From: Halorubrum cibi | GTDB taxonomy: Archaea > Halobacteriota > Halobacteria > Halobacteriales > Haloferacaceae | Direction of reading: 5' to 3' | Assembly (NCBI RefSeq): GCF_900182635.1 | Contig: NZ_FXTD01000002.1 | Span: 62,001 to 126,000, forward strand | Length of the DNA: 64,000 nucleotides | Shown: piece by piece, positions 50,000-56,946 of the stretch | Position numbering within the stretch: position 1 is the stretch's first letter | Layout of the letters: every line of letters begins with the position of its first letter | Made by a program: the position numbers and the translations under genes | Notes under the pieces: model-generated | The model's database searches: none | What the model was told of the DNA's origin: nothing | The model's input: the letters and a program-made list of their open reading frames with translations, nothing else

Positions 50000-51037
50000 A
50001 TGGATATGGAAACGCGGAAGGTCCAACGGCTCGGGCCGTCGACGCTGGCGATGACGCTCCCGGCCGAGTGGGCACAGGAACACGGCGTGAACAAGGGCGA
50101 CGAGGTCTCCCTGCGGATGGGTGGGAAGGGAACGCTCACGGTGCTGCCCGAGTCGGTGAGCTCGGAGGAGTCGGAGGCGGTCATCAACGCGGACGGGCTC
50201 GACGCGCAGGCGCTCGAACGCGCGGTCGTCGCCCAGTACGTGCTCGGCCGACGGGTGATCCACGTCCGGAGCGAGGGGACCCTCGACAGCGAGCACATCA
50301 ACGCGGTGTACAAAGCCGAGACCCAGCTCATGGGACTCGGCGTGATAGAGGAGACGCCCGAGGACATCTCGATCCGGTGTTCCGTCGATCCCGAGGACTT
50401 CACGCTCGACAACCTGCTCGAGCGGCTGGAGAACACCGGTTCGACGATGCGCGGCGAGGCCGTCAAGGCGCTCGCACACGGCAACGCTGACCTCGCCCAG
50501 CGCGCGCTCAACCGCGAGCGGCAGGCGAACAAGATCTTCGTGCTCCTCCTGCGGCTGATCTTCACCGCCTACCAGAACCCGAACCTCGCGCGGGCGGTCG
50601 GACTGGAGGAGGGGTTCCCGCTCATCGGCTACCGGTCGGTCGCGAAGAACCTCGAACTCACCGCCGACAACGCCGAGGACATCGCCGACATCGTGATGGA
50701 GGCCGACGGCCACACTCTCGACGTCGACAAGGCGACCATGCGACAGATCCGCGAGTTCACGGACCAGGTCGACGAGCTCACGGCGCTGGCGGTCCGGGCG
50801 GTCGTCGAGCGGGACTACGACCTCACCGTCGAGTGTCGCGATCTCTTCGCCCGGCTCGAGGACCGCGAACAGGAGATCCTCGGCGAACTCCCCGACGACC
50901 TCGACAACGACGTGTTGTTGATGACCCGCGAGGTGCTCGTCAGCCTTCAGCACACCGCGGAATACGCCATGCGGAACGCCGAGATCGCCGCCAACCTCGC
51001 GCTCAACGAGGCGTCCGACCACGTCGACATCGTCTAG
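50000..51037 (+). CDS. PhoU-type phosphate regulator with AbrB-like N-terminus
   Basis: A 345-residue protein. Residues 1-50 (METRKVQRLGPSTLAMTLPA, LRMGGKGTLTVLPES) form an AbrB/MazE-like DNA-binding swapped-hairpin domain. The rest has two PhoU helical repeats with the metal-binding (E/D)xxxD patterns LELTADNAEDIADIVMEA and LLMTREVLVSLQHTAEYAM. In haloarchaea this architecture is the PhoU-like regulator of the phosphate regulon. It is not beside a pst operon here. ATG 50000 and 50006 are both possible; I use the first. Confidence 0.9.
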   Translation: MDMETRKVQRLGPSTLAMTLPAEWAQEHGVNKGDEVSLRMGGKGTLTVLPESVSSEESEAVINADGLDAQALERAVVAQYVLGRRVIHVRSEGTLDSEHINAVYKAETQLMGLGVIEETPEDISIRCSVDPEDFTLDNLLERLENTGSTMRGEAVKALAHGNADLAQRALNRERQANKIFVLLLRLIFTAYQNPNLARAVGLEEGFPLIGYRSVAKNLELTADNAEDIADIVMEADGHTLDVDKATMRQIREFTDQVDELTALAVRAVVERDYDLTVECRDLFARLEDREQEILGELPDDLDNDVLLMTREVLVSLQHTAEYAMRNAEIAANLALNEASDHVDIV

Positions 51038-51124
51038 TCGGACAGTCGACGCCCTGCGGGTCTCGTCCCCCGCGCGGATCGCCAAGTTCGCATGAACTAA
51101 GTGTCCACCCGCGAAGCGACTCGT

Positions 51125-51307
51125 ATGACCGAGGGATCCATCGAATCCGACAAGGGGATCGGCGTGACGCTCGCGCTGTCCGCCGTCGCGGTGGTCGGCG
51201 CAGTCGTGATGTACGGCCACCCGACCCAGTTCGGGAAGGCATGGGGATTCGCCGCGGCGTTCGTCTTCGCGCTGCTGGCGGTCGTCGCCGTCCAAGCGTT
51301 CGAGTGA
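51125..51307 (+). CDS. Small two-TM membrane protein
   Basis: A 60-residue protein. Residues 12-29 (GVTLALSAVAVVGAVVM) and 37-59 (AWGFAAAFVFALLAVVAVQ) are two hydrophobic helices separated by YGHPTQFGKA. The short conserved format is typical of haloarchaeal small membrane proteins of unknown function. It lies 87 nt after phoU with an AACTAAGTG patch at about 51095-51103, so it probably has its own promoter. Confidence 0.65.
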   Translation: MTEGSIESDKGIGVTLALSAVAVVGAVVMYGHPTQFGKAWGFAAAFVFALLAVVAVQAFE

Positions 51308-51356
51308 GGCGGCTCGACGAGAAACCGTTAAGCGCGTCTGACGCCAACGTCCGACG

Positions 51357-51581
51357 ATGACCGAGTACACCGAGGAAGAGCGGCGGATCCTCGCGTACCT
51401 CACGGACAGCATCACTCGCGGCGAGCGGTACGTCCGCTCGAAGACGATCGCCGACGCGATCGGTCTCACCGCCAAGCAGGTCGGCTCCCGGCTCCCGCGG
51501 CTCGCCGAGAAGGCCGACGACGTCGAGATCGAGAAGTGGGGCCGCGCCCGCTCGACGACGTGGCGCGTGAGCCAGGGCTGA
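51357..51581 (+). CDS. Small winged-helix DNA-binding protein, DUF7123-like
   Basis: A 74-residue protein with TEEERRILAYLTDSITRGER, SKTIADAIGLTAKQVGSRLP and EKWGRARSTTWRV, a winged helix-turn-helix layout with recognition helix around residues 36-52. I recall a very similar haloarchaeal family numbered DUF7123. It could be a global or local transcription factor. A GTTAAGC box lies about 27 nt before ATG 51357. Confidence 0.8.
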   Translation: MTEYTEEERRILAYLTDSITRGERYVRSKTIADAIGLTAKQVGSRLPRLAEKADDVEIEKWGRARSTTWRVSQG

Positions 51582-51677
51582 GGCGGCTCGACCTGGATAC
51601 CGATCGGGTACGCTCGGAGCCGGCGGTCGGATCCGCGACTCCACCCTTTTAATCTCTCCGCGTTCGTACTCCGATCC

Positions 51678-52106
51678 ATGACCGTCCGAGTCTCCCGGAC
51701 GTTCGAGTTCGACTCGCCCGCAGCGGACGTGTGGGCGTTCATCTCGGACGCGGAGAAGCGCGCAGGAGCGATCAGCGTAGTCGACACGTTCGAGGTCCAC
51801 GGCGACGGGACGGCGACGTGGCACGTCGCGCTCCCGATCCCGATGATGCGGTCGACGATCACGGTCGAGACCGAGGAAGTCGAGCGCGACCCGCCGAACC
51901 GAGTGAAGTTCGTGGGCAGATCGAGCGCCTTCCGGGTGACCGGCGAACACGTCATCACGGAGACCGAGGGGGGCTGCCGGCTCGCGAACGAGTTCGTCGT
52001 CGAGGGGAAGCTCCCCGGCGTCGAGTCCTTCTTCAAGCGCAACTTCGACGAGGAGCTCGACAACCTGGAGGCGGCGCTCCGCGGGTCGTTGACGCTCGAC
52101 GCCTGA
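51678..52106 (+). CDS. SRPBCC/CoxG-like ligand-binding protein
   Basis: A 142-residue protein of the Bet-v1/SRPBCC fold. VRVSRTFEFDSPAADVWAFI is the typical N-terminal strand and helix, and GEHVITETEGGCRLANEFVV the central strands. These proteins bind lipids, polyketide intermediates or assemble CO dehydrogenase (CoxG). No partner gene is near, so ligand is unknown. A TTTTAATC box lies 25-32 nt upstream of ATG 51678. Confidence 0.85.
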   Translation: MTVRVSRTFEFDSPAADVWAFISDAEKRAGAISVVDTFEVHGDGTATWHVALPIPMMRSTITVETEEVERDPPNRVKFVGRSSAFRVTGEHVITETEGGCRLANEFVVEGKLPGVESFFKRNFDEELDNLEAALRGSLTLDA

Positions 52107-52757
52107 GTCCCGCTCGAACCGGTCGACGCGTCGGCCGATCCGGTCTCCGTGGTTTTATACGCGAGCGGGACGTACCGGAGGCTGCCGAAGTTCGACGCTT
52201 TTCTCGTCGAAGTTCGGCGACAACGACCCGCGCCCGTCCCGCCTCGGGCGACGGCCCGATACAGCCTGGGGGTCCGCTGTTCGGTGCCGTCACCCGTCCG
52301 CTCGCCTCCCGTTTCGCCTCTCATCACGCCTCAACTCTCGCCGCTTTTCGCCTCTCGCCGACTTCGTGTATCGCCGATGTCGTCCATCGGCGGTTCGATT
52401 CGCGTCGGTTCCGGTCGAACCTCCCCGGATAGCGACGGGAGTATCAGCGTGGATAATTCGAGCGACACCTTCTTCATCCGTTTCGGCCTGCGTACGAACG
52501 CCGCGGGCGAATCCGGCCGATCACCCGTTTCGGGCATGGTCGGCTCAACCACTCGCTTCCACCGTCCGTCGTCCGTCGGCGTGGGTTCGGGCCACCCGCT
52601 CCCACCACCACCCGGACCCGTTCGAGGCGTGGAAGCACCGATCCCTCTTCCCGGAACCGAGTTGACCCGCCGAGTCGTGACACCGGATCCTCGTCGAATC
52701 GCGACGCCGTCGTCGAAGCGCAAGGTCGATACGTCCCTGTCGAGTACGTTCGCTCGA
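52107..52757. other. 651-nt region without a convincing gene
   Basis: The region before the presenilin homologue has one TTTATAC box near 52154 that faces right, the hairpin at 52191-52211, and otherwise mixed serine/arginine-rich open frames with no conserved protein pattern. A 136-codon extension of the presenilin frame passes through but looks noncoding. It may hold a degraded gene or long leader. Confidence 0.5.
52191..52211. repeat. 7-bp hairpin with T-rich loop
   Basis: TTCGACG (52191-52197) pairs with CGTCGAA (52205-52211) around loop CTTTTCT. It is 85 nt after the SRPBCC stop and could be a terminator. Confidence 0.45.
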
Positions 52758-53762
52758 ATGTTCCCCCGCGAGTACCGCGGCGTCGCCTTCGCCGTCGGGC
52801 TCTTCCTCGTGGTCCAACTCGGCGCGCTGGCGTTAGTCCCCGAGTTCACGGAGAGCGGCTATCAGCCCGTCGAAGACCCCCAGGACCCGACGAACAGCCT
52901 GGTGTACATCGTCGCCATCGTCGTCATGACGGGGCTGATGCTCGCGGCGTTCCGCTACGAGTTCGACTGGGCGATCCGACTGCTGATCGTCGGCGTCTCC
53001 GCGTGGCTCTCGTGGTACGTGTTCTCCGCGTTCACCTCGCCGCTTCTCGCGGCGATCCCCGCCGTCGCGGTCGCCGTCGGCCTGCTCGTTCACCCGGAGT
53101 GGTACGTCATCGACGCCGCCGGGGCGTTGATGGGGGCGGGGGCCGCCGGGCTGTTCGGGATCTCCTTCGGGATCTTGCCGGCGCTCGTTCTTCTCGGCTT
53201 CCTCGCCGTCTACGACGCGATCTCGGTGTACGGCACCGAACACATGCTCTCGCTCGCGGAGGGCGTGATGGACCTCAACATCCCCGTCGTCCTCGTGATC
53301 CCGCTCTCGCTCTCCTACTCCCTCCTCGAGGACGACTTCGAGGACGCGAACGACGTTCACGAGGAGGACGCGGAGGGTGACGGGAACGAAACCGCCGACG
53401 AGGGAGACGCGCCCGCCAACGAAGACGACGGGGGAGACGCCCCCGCCGAAGGGAACGAACGCGACGCCTTCTTCATCGGACTCGGCGACGCCGTGATCCC
53501 GGCGGTGATGGTCGCCAGCGCGGCCACCTTCTCGCCGGCCGCGGCGCTTTCGGTCCCGTTCCTCGAACTCAACCTCCCGGCGCTGTTCGCGATGGGCGGC
53601 ACGCTCGTCGGTCTGCTGTTCCTGTTGCGCTGGGTGATGAAGGGCCGGGCACACGCCGGACTCCCCCTGCTCAACGGCGGAGCGATCGGCGGGTACCTGC
53701 TCGGCTCGCTCGTCGCGGGCGTCTCGCTGGTCGAGGCGCTCGGGCTCCCGATCGCGTTCTAG
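52758..53762 (+). CDS. psh: Presenilin-type intramembrane aspartyl protease
   Basis: A 334-residue membrane protease of the archaeal presenilin homologue (PSH) family. Nine hydrophobic segments are expected. The catalytic aspartates are D153 in VYDAISVYGTEHM and D244 in GLGDAVIPAVM; the C-terminal GLPLLNGGAIGG replaces the usual PAL tripeptide region. An acidic, low-complexity cytoplasmic insertion (about residues 195-235) separates the two halves. It cleaves single-pass membrane proteins within the bilayer. ATG 52758 starts just before the first conserved helix; upstream in-frame codons do not fit. Confidence 0.85.
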   Translation: MFPREYRGVAFAVGLFLVVQLGALALVPEFTESGYQPVEDPQDPTNSLVYIVAIVVMTGLMLAAFRYEFDWAIRLLIVGVSAWLSWYVFSAFTSPLLAAIPAVAVAVGLLVHPEWYVIDAAGALMGAGAAGLFGISFGILPALVLLGFLAVYDAISVYGTEHMLSLAEGVMDLNIPVVLVIPLSLSYSLLEDDFEDANDVHEEDAEGDGNETADEGDAPANEDDGGDAPAEGNERDAFFIGLGDAVIPAVMVASAATFSPAAALSVPFLELNLPALFAMGGTLVGLLFLLRWVMKGRAHAGLPLLNGGAIGGYLLGSLVAGVSLVEALGLPIAF

Positions 53763-53843
53763 CCGGTGGAGACACTCGCACCTTGGAACGTACGACCCTC
53801 GACGACCACAAGGGACTTACCGGTCGTCCGGGAGGGGGCAAAT

Positions 53844-54056
53844 ATGTCCGTCGGATCCCTCCCTCGCCGACACCCGGTACCGGTGTTCACGACCGCCCTG
53901 TTCCTCGTCGCGCTCGGGATGACCGTGGCGTACTACGCCGACCTCATCCCCGGCGTTCCGCGGGCGCTCCCGACCTTCGTCGACCTGCTGGTCGTGACCG
54001 GAGCCCTCCTCGCGGTCGCGGCGACGACGTGGGCGGTGTCGCTCGCCACGGACTGA
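53844..54056 (+). CDS. Small two-TM membrane protein
   Basis: A 70-residue protein with two helices (PVFTTALFLVALGMTVAYYA at about 12-31 and VDLLVVTGALLAVAATTWAV at about 46-65) and short charged ends. No family is recognised. It follows psh by about 81 nt on the same strand, and an operon is plausible. It could be a substrate or a partner of the protease, but that is speculation. Confidence 0.65.
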   Translation: MSVGSLPRRHPVPVFTTALFLVALGMTVAYYADLIPGVPRALPTFVDLLVVTGALLAVAATTWAVSLATD

Positions 54057-54090
54057 CGGATCCTACGGGAAGCCGACCCGACGCGACCGG

Positions 54091-54597
54091 TCAGGAACCG
54101 CCGCCGACGCCGTGACGGACCTTCACCGCGACGCCGCTCTGGAACGCGAGCGCCTCGGTCCCGGACAGCTCCGCGCGCCCCACGGCGAAGAGGGAATCGT
54201 CGCCGTCGACGACGAGCACCTCGTCGCCGGGGCGGATCCCCTCGTCGACCGCGGTCACGAACTTCGCGAAGGCGTTTCGCCCGTCGCGGACGAACGGCTC
54301 GCTCTCCTCGCCGACGACGACGCGGTGAGCGGGCTTCGGAAAGAGCCGCTGAAGCCGGCGCGCGCCGATCTCGCCGAGGGTGAACCGCCCGTCGGTGCCG
54401 TAGGTGACGATCCGGTCCCCCTCGGCGCTTCCCGGCGTGTCGTCGACGTCACCGGCGATGACCTGCCGGGGGCGTCCGCCGCTCGACCGACGGATCGTGG
54501 TCGGCTCGTCGGGCGGGAAGAGCGCCCGGCCGGCCCCCGATCCGAACTGGTAGTCCGCGCCGGTCCGCAGGTCGGCGAGGTCCTCGCTGTCGCTCAT
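54091..54597 (-). CDS. PUA-domain protein (tRNA-guanine-transglycosylase-like PUA)
   Basis: A 168-residue protein. The first half DLADLRTGADYQFGSGAGRA and FTLGEIGARRLQRLFPKP are conserved in archaeal TGT-associated proteins; the last 85 residues (NAFAKFVTAVDEGIRPGDEV and VVDGDDSLFAVGRAELSG) are a PUA RNA-binding domain. It may assist archaeosine modification or RNA binding, but it lacks the TGT catalytic part. ATG 54597 begins the conserved block. Confidence 0.82.
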   Translation of the reverse strand: MSDSEDLADLRTGADYQFGSGAGRALFPPDEPTTIRRSSGGRPRQVIAGDVDDTPGSAEGDRIVTYGTDGRFTLGEIGARRLQRLFPKPAHRVVVGEESEPFVRDGRNAFAKFVTAVDEGIRPGDEVLVVDGDDSLFAVGRAELSGTEALAFQSGVAVKVRHGVGGGS

Positions 54598-54664
54598 GGC
54601 CGCGGTACCGCCGCCGCGCGCAAATCGGTTCCGATACGGCCGTCGGTCCCGGTACGGACGCGGA

Positions 54665-55951
54665 TCACGCTCCGTGTCCGTTCGACTCGGCCGCGGCCGC
54701 TCGCCGCGCCTGAACGACGAAGAGCGCCGTGGCGAACCCGATGAACCCGGCCGCGAGCAGGAACCCGGACTCGGTGCTCGTGAAGTCCATCGTCGCGCCG
54801 ACGGCCACCGGCCCGACGACCTGTCCGACCTTCCAGGAGATGGAGCGCAGCGACATCGAACTGGCGACCGAGTCGTGGCGCTCCCCCTCGTCGACGAACA
54901 GCGACATGCTGGCGGGCAGCCGGATCGAGTCGGCGACGCCGAGCAGCGAGTAGGCCGCAAAGAGCGAGAAGAACGCGCCGCCGAGGGTCTGTGTGTCTCC
55001 GAGATACGATATCGTGACCGGATCGACGGTCCCCTCGAAGTACGTCGCCAGCGGGATCGCGGCGGTGCCGATCCCGTACAACACGGCCCCGATCGCGACG
55101 AAGGCGTGTCGCCTGCCGTACCGATCGGTGAGGTCGCCGACGAACCCCTGCGTGACCGCCTTCGTCGCCTTCCCGCCGGCCATGATCCACCCGATCGCGA
55201 ACGCGGAGATGCCGAACGTCGTCCGGGCGTAGATCGGGAGGAAGATGATGACGGCCATCTTGCCGACGCTGAAGGTGAACCGGAAGATCACGAGCGAGCG
55301 GAGCATCGGCAACGCCAACAGCGACCGGAACGTCCCGACGCCGTCGACCGCCTCGGGGTCGGTCTGGCCGCCCGGATCGTCCCGCAGGAAGCGGTAGACG
55401 AGGAGGAAGCTCACGAGGGTGATCACGGAGAGCACGGCGTACGTCTCAGTGAACCCGTACGCGTACAGGAGGTAGCCGCCGAGGAGGTCGCCGGTGAGCG
55501 AGGAGACCGACGCGAACTGGTTGTACGACCCGAGCCAGAGCCCCTGTTCGTCGTCGGGGCTGATCTCGCCGATTATCGTCGCGCCGGTGATCCAGAGCAC
55601 GCTCGCGCCGAGCCCTTGAGCCATCCGGACGAGGATCACGTGGATCGGACTCGAGACGAACGCGAATCCGACGAAGACGCCGACGTTGATCAGGAAGCCG
55701 GCGAGCAGGAACCGTTTGGCGTTGCCCGTGTCGACCGCTCGACCGAGGGGGAGGACGATGAGGAGTTGGACGGCCGCGAAGGCGGTACCGAACAGTCCCT
55801 CGATGAACCCGGTGGTTCCGAACAGGTCCGCGTACAGCGCGAGCGCGATGAGGATCGTCGAGTACGCTTGACTGCGCGCGAAGGCGGTCCCGGCGAGCGA
55901 CGCGAACTCCGCGTTGCCGAGGAGCCGTATCGAGTTACCGAATCGGGCCAC
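54665..55951 (-). CDS. MFS transporter, multidrug/sugar-efflux type
   Basis: A 428-residue major facilitator with 12 predicted helices. VLPLGRAVDTGNAKRFLLAG near residue 70 is the first motif (unusual for lacking the standard DRxGRR), and FVGDLTDRYGRRHAFVAIG in the second half is the classical version. The start is GTG 55951. No regulator is adjacent. Substrate is unknown; drug or metabolite efflux is likely. Confidence 0.86.
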   Translation of the reverse strand: MARFGNSIRLLGNAEFASLAGTAFARSQAYSTILIALALYADLFGTTGFIEGLFGTAFAAVQLLIVLPLGRAVDTGNAKRFLLAGFLINVGVFVGFAFVSSPIHVILVRMAQGLGASVLWITGATIIGEISPDDEQGLWLGSYNQFASVSSLTGDLLGGYLLYAYGFTETYAVLSVITLVSFLLVYRFLRDDPGGQTDPEAVDGVGTFRSLLALPMLRSLVIFRFTFSVGKMAVIIFLPIYARTTFGISAFAIGWIMAGGKATKAVTQGFVGDLTDRYGRRHAFVAIGAVLYGIGTAAIPLATYFEGTVDPVTISYLGDTQTLGGAFFSLFAAYSLLGVADSIRLPASMSLFVDEGERHDSVASSMSLRSISWKVGQVVGPVAVGATMDFTSTESGFLLAAGFIGFATALFVVQARRAAAAESNGHGA

Positions 55952-56056
55952 GATCGAGTACCGGCTCGGCGAATGAGGTCCACGTAGTAAAGGCCGCGCG
56001 AGCCGGCGGTCCCTGCTGGATTCCGTCCGCGGACGCTCCCAAACCGACCTCGTCGC

Positions 56057-56878
56057 CTACAGTTCGATCCGCTCGACGAGCGAGCCCTCGCCGTTCTCCT
56101 TCGTGTTGATCGCGACGATCCGGACGACGTCCTGGAGCATCGATCCCTCCACTTTGGCTTTCAGGAGCGAGTCGACCTGGTAGACCCCCGCGGCGTTGTT
56201 CATCCGGATCTCGACCTGGACGGGCAGCTCCTCGTCGGGGTGGAGGATGACGGACTCGATGGCCTGTGAGGAGACGGTGTTGATCCCCCGTCCACCCTTC
56301 TCGTAGGGGACCCGCGAGCGCCCGCGTTCCATGTCGAGGCCGTCGGCGATCCGGATGACGCCGGCCTCCCGCGTCAGCGTCTCCTCCTCGGTGTGGTGAC
56401 AGAGGATGGCGTGGAGCACCTCGGCTTTGACCCGAACCTGCTCCGAGACGTCGTAGAACTCCGGGAGGAATCGGTCGAGCACGTCGGCGGCCAGCGGGAT
56501 CGAGTAGTAGGAGTGCTCGTCGCGGTGGACGACGTGGCCGATGTCGTGGAGCGTCGCCGCCAGCGCGATGATCACCGGCTCGTCGGCCTCCTCGAGCCCC
56601 TGCTGGCGGGCCCCGTTGAACTCGACGCCGCCCGCCTTGAGCAGGTCGTAGAGCCGGAGCGCGCGGTTGCGAACGATCTCGACGTGTTTCGTCCCGTGGT
56701 CGTTGTACCCCTTGCGATCGACGGCGTTGACGTTCTGCGCCTCCAGGTACGTGGTGATCTCCGGATCGTTTTCGATCCGCTCGAGCACCTCGTTGACCCG
56801 ACCGTCCGGGAACGCGTGGTCCGCGGCCGGATCGTACTCCTGTCTCGCGACGTGTTCGTCCTCGGCTGGCTCGCTCAT
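56057..56878 (-). CDS. HD-domain phosphohydrolase
   Basis: A 273-residue HD-domain protein. Metal ligands are expected in DHGTKHVEIVRNRALRL near residue 60, LHDIGHVVHRDEHSYYSIP near 110-128 (the HD pair), and HAILCHHTEEETL with DGLDMERGR further on. The family includes cyclic di-nucleotide phosphodiesterases and nucleotide hydrolases; the substrate cannot be assigned. The C-terminal 100 residues form a beta-rich domain (VQVEIRMNNAAGVYQVDSLL). CCTAAATAG on the plus strand around 56906 is its TATA region. Confidence 0.88.
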   Translation of the reverse strand: MSEPAEDEHVARQEYDPAADHAFPDGRVNEVLERIENDPEITTYLEAQNVNAVDRKGYNDHGTKHVEIVRNRALRLYDLLKAGGVEFNGARQQGLEEADEPVIIALAATLHDIGHVVHRDEHSYYSIPLAADVLDRFLPEFYDVSEQVRVKAEVLHAILCHHTEEETLTREAGVIRIADGLDMERGRSRVPYEKGGRGINTVSSQAIESVILHPDEELPVQVEIRMNNAAGVYQVDSLLKAKVEGSMLQDVVRIVAINTKENGEGSLVERIEL

Positions 56879-56946
56879 AGGTCATAACCGTGTCGGCGGA
56901 CGCCTAAATAGTGTGCCGTCGTGGGCTGTAGCGTGTCGTCCGCGTC

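Noticed and set aside
52149-52757. N-terminal extension of the presenilin frame
   Set aside because: Residues are Ser/Pro/Arg-rich without helix pattern; conservation begins at ATG 52758.
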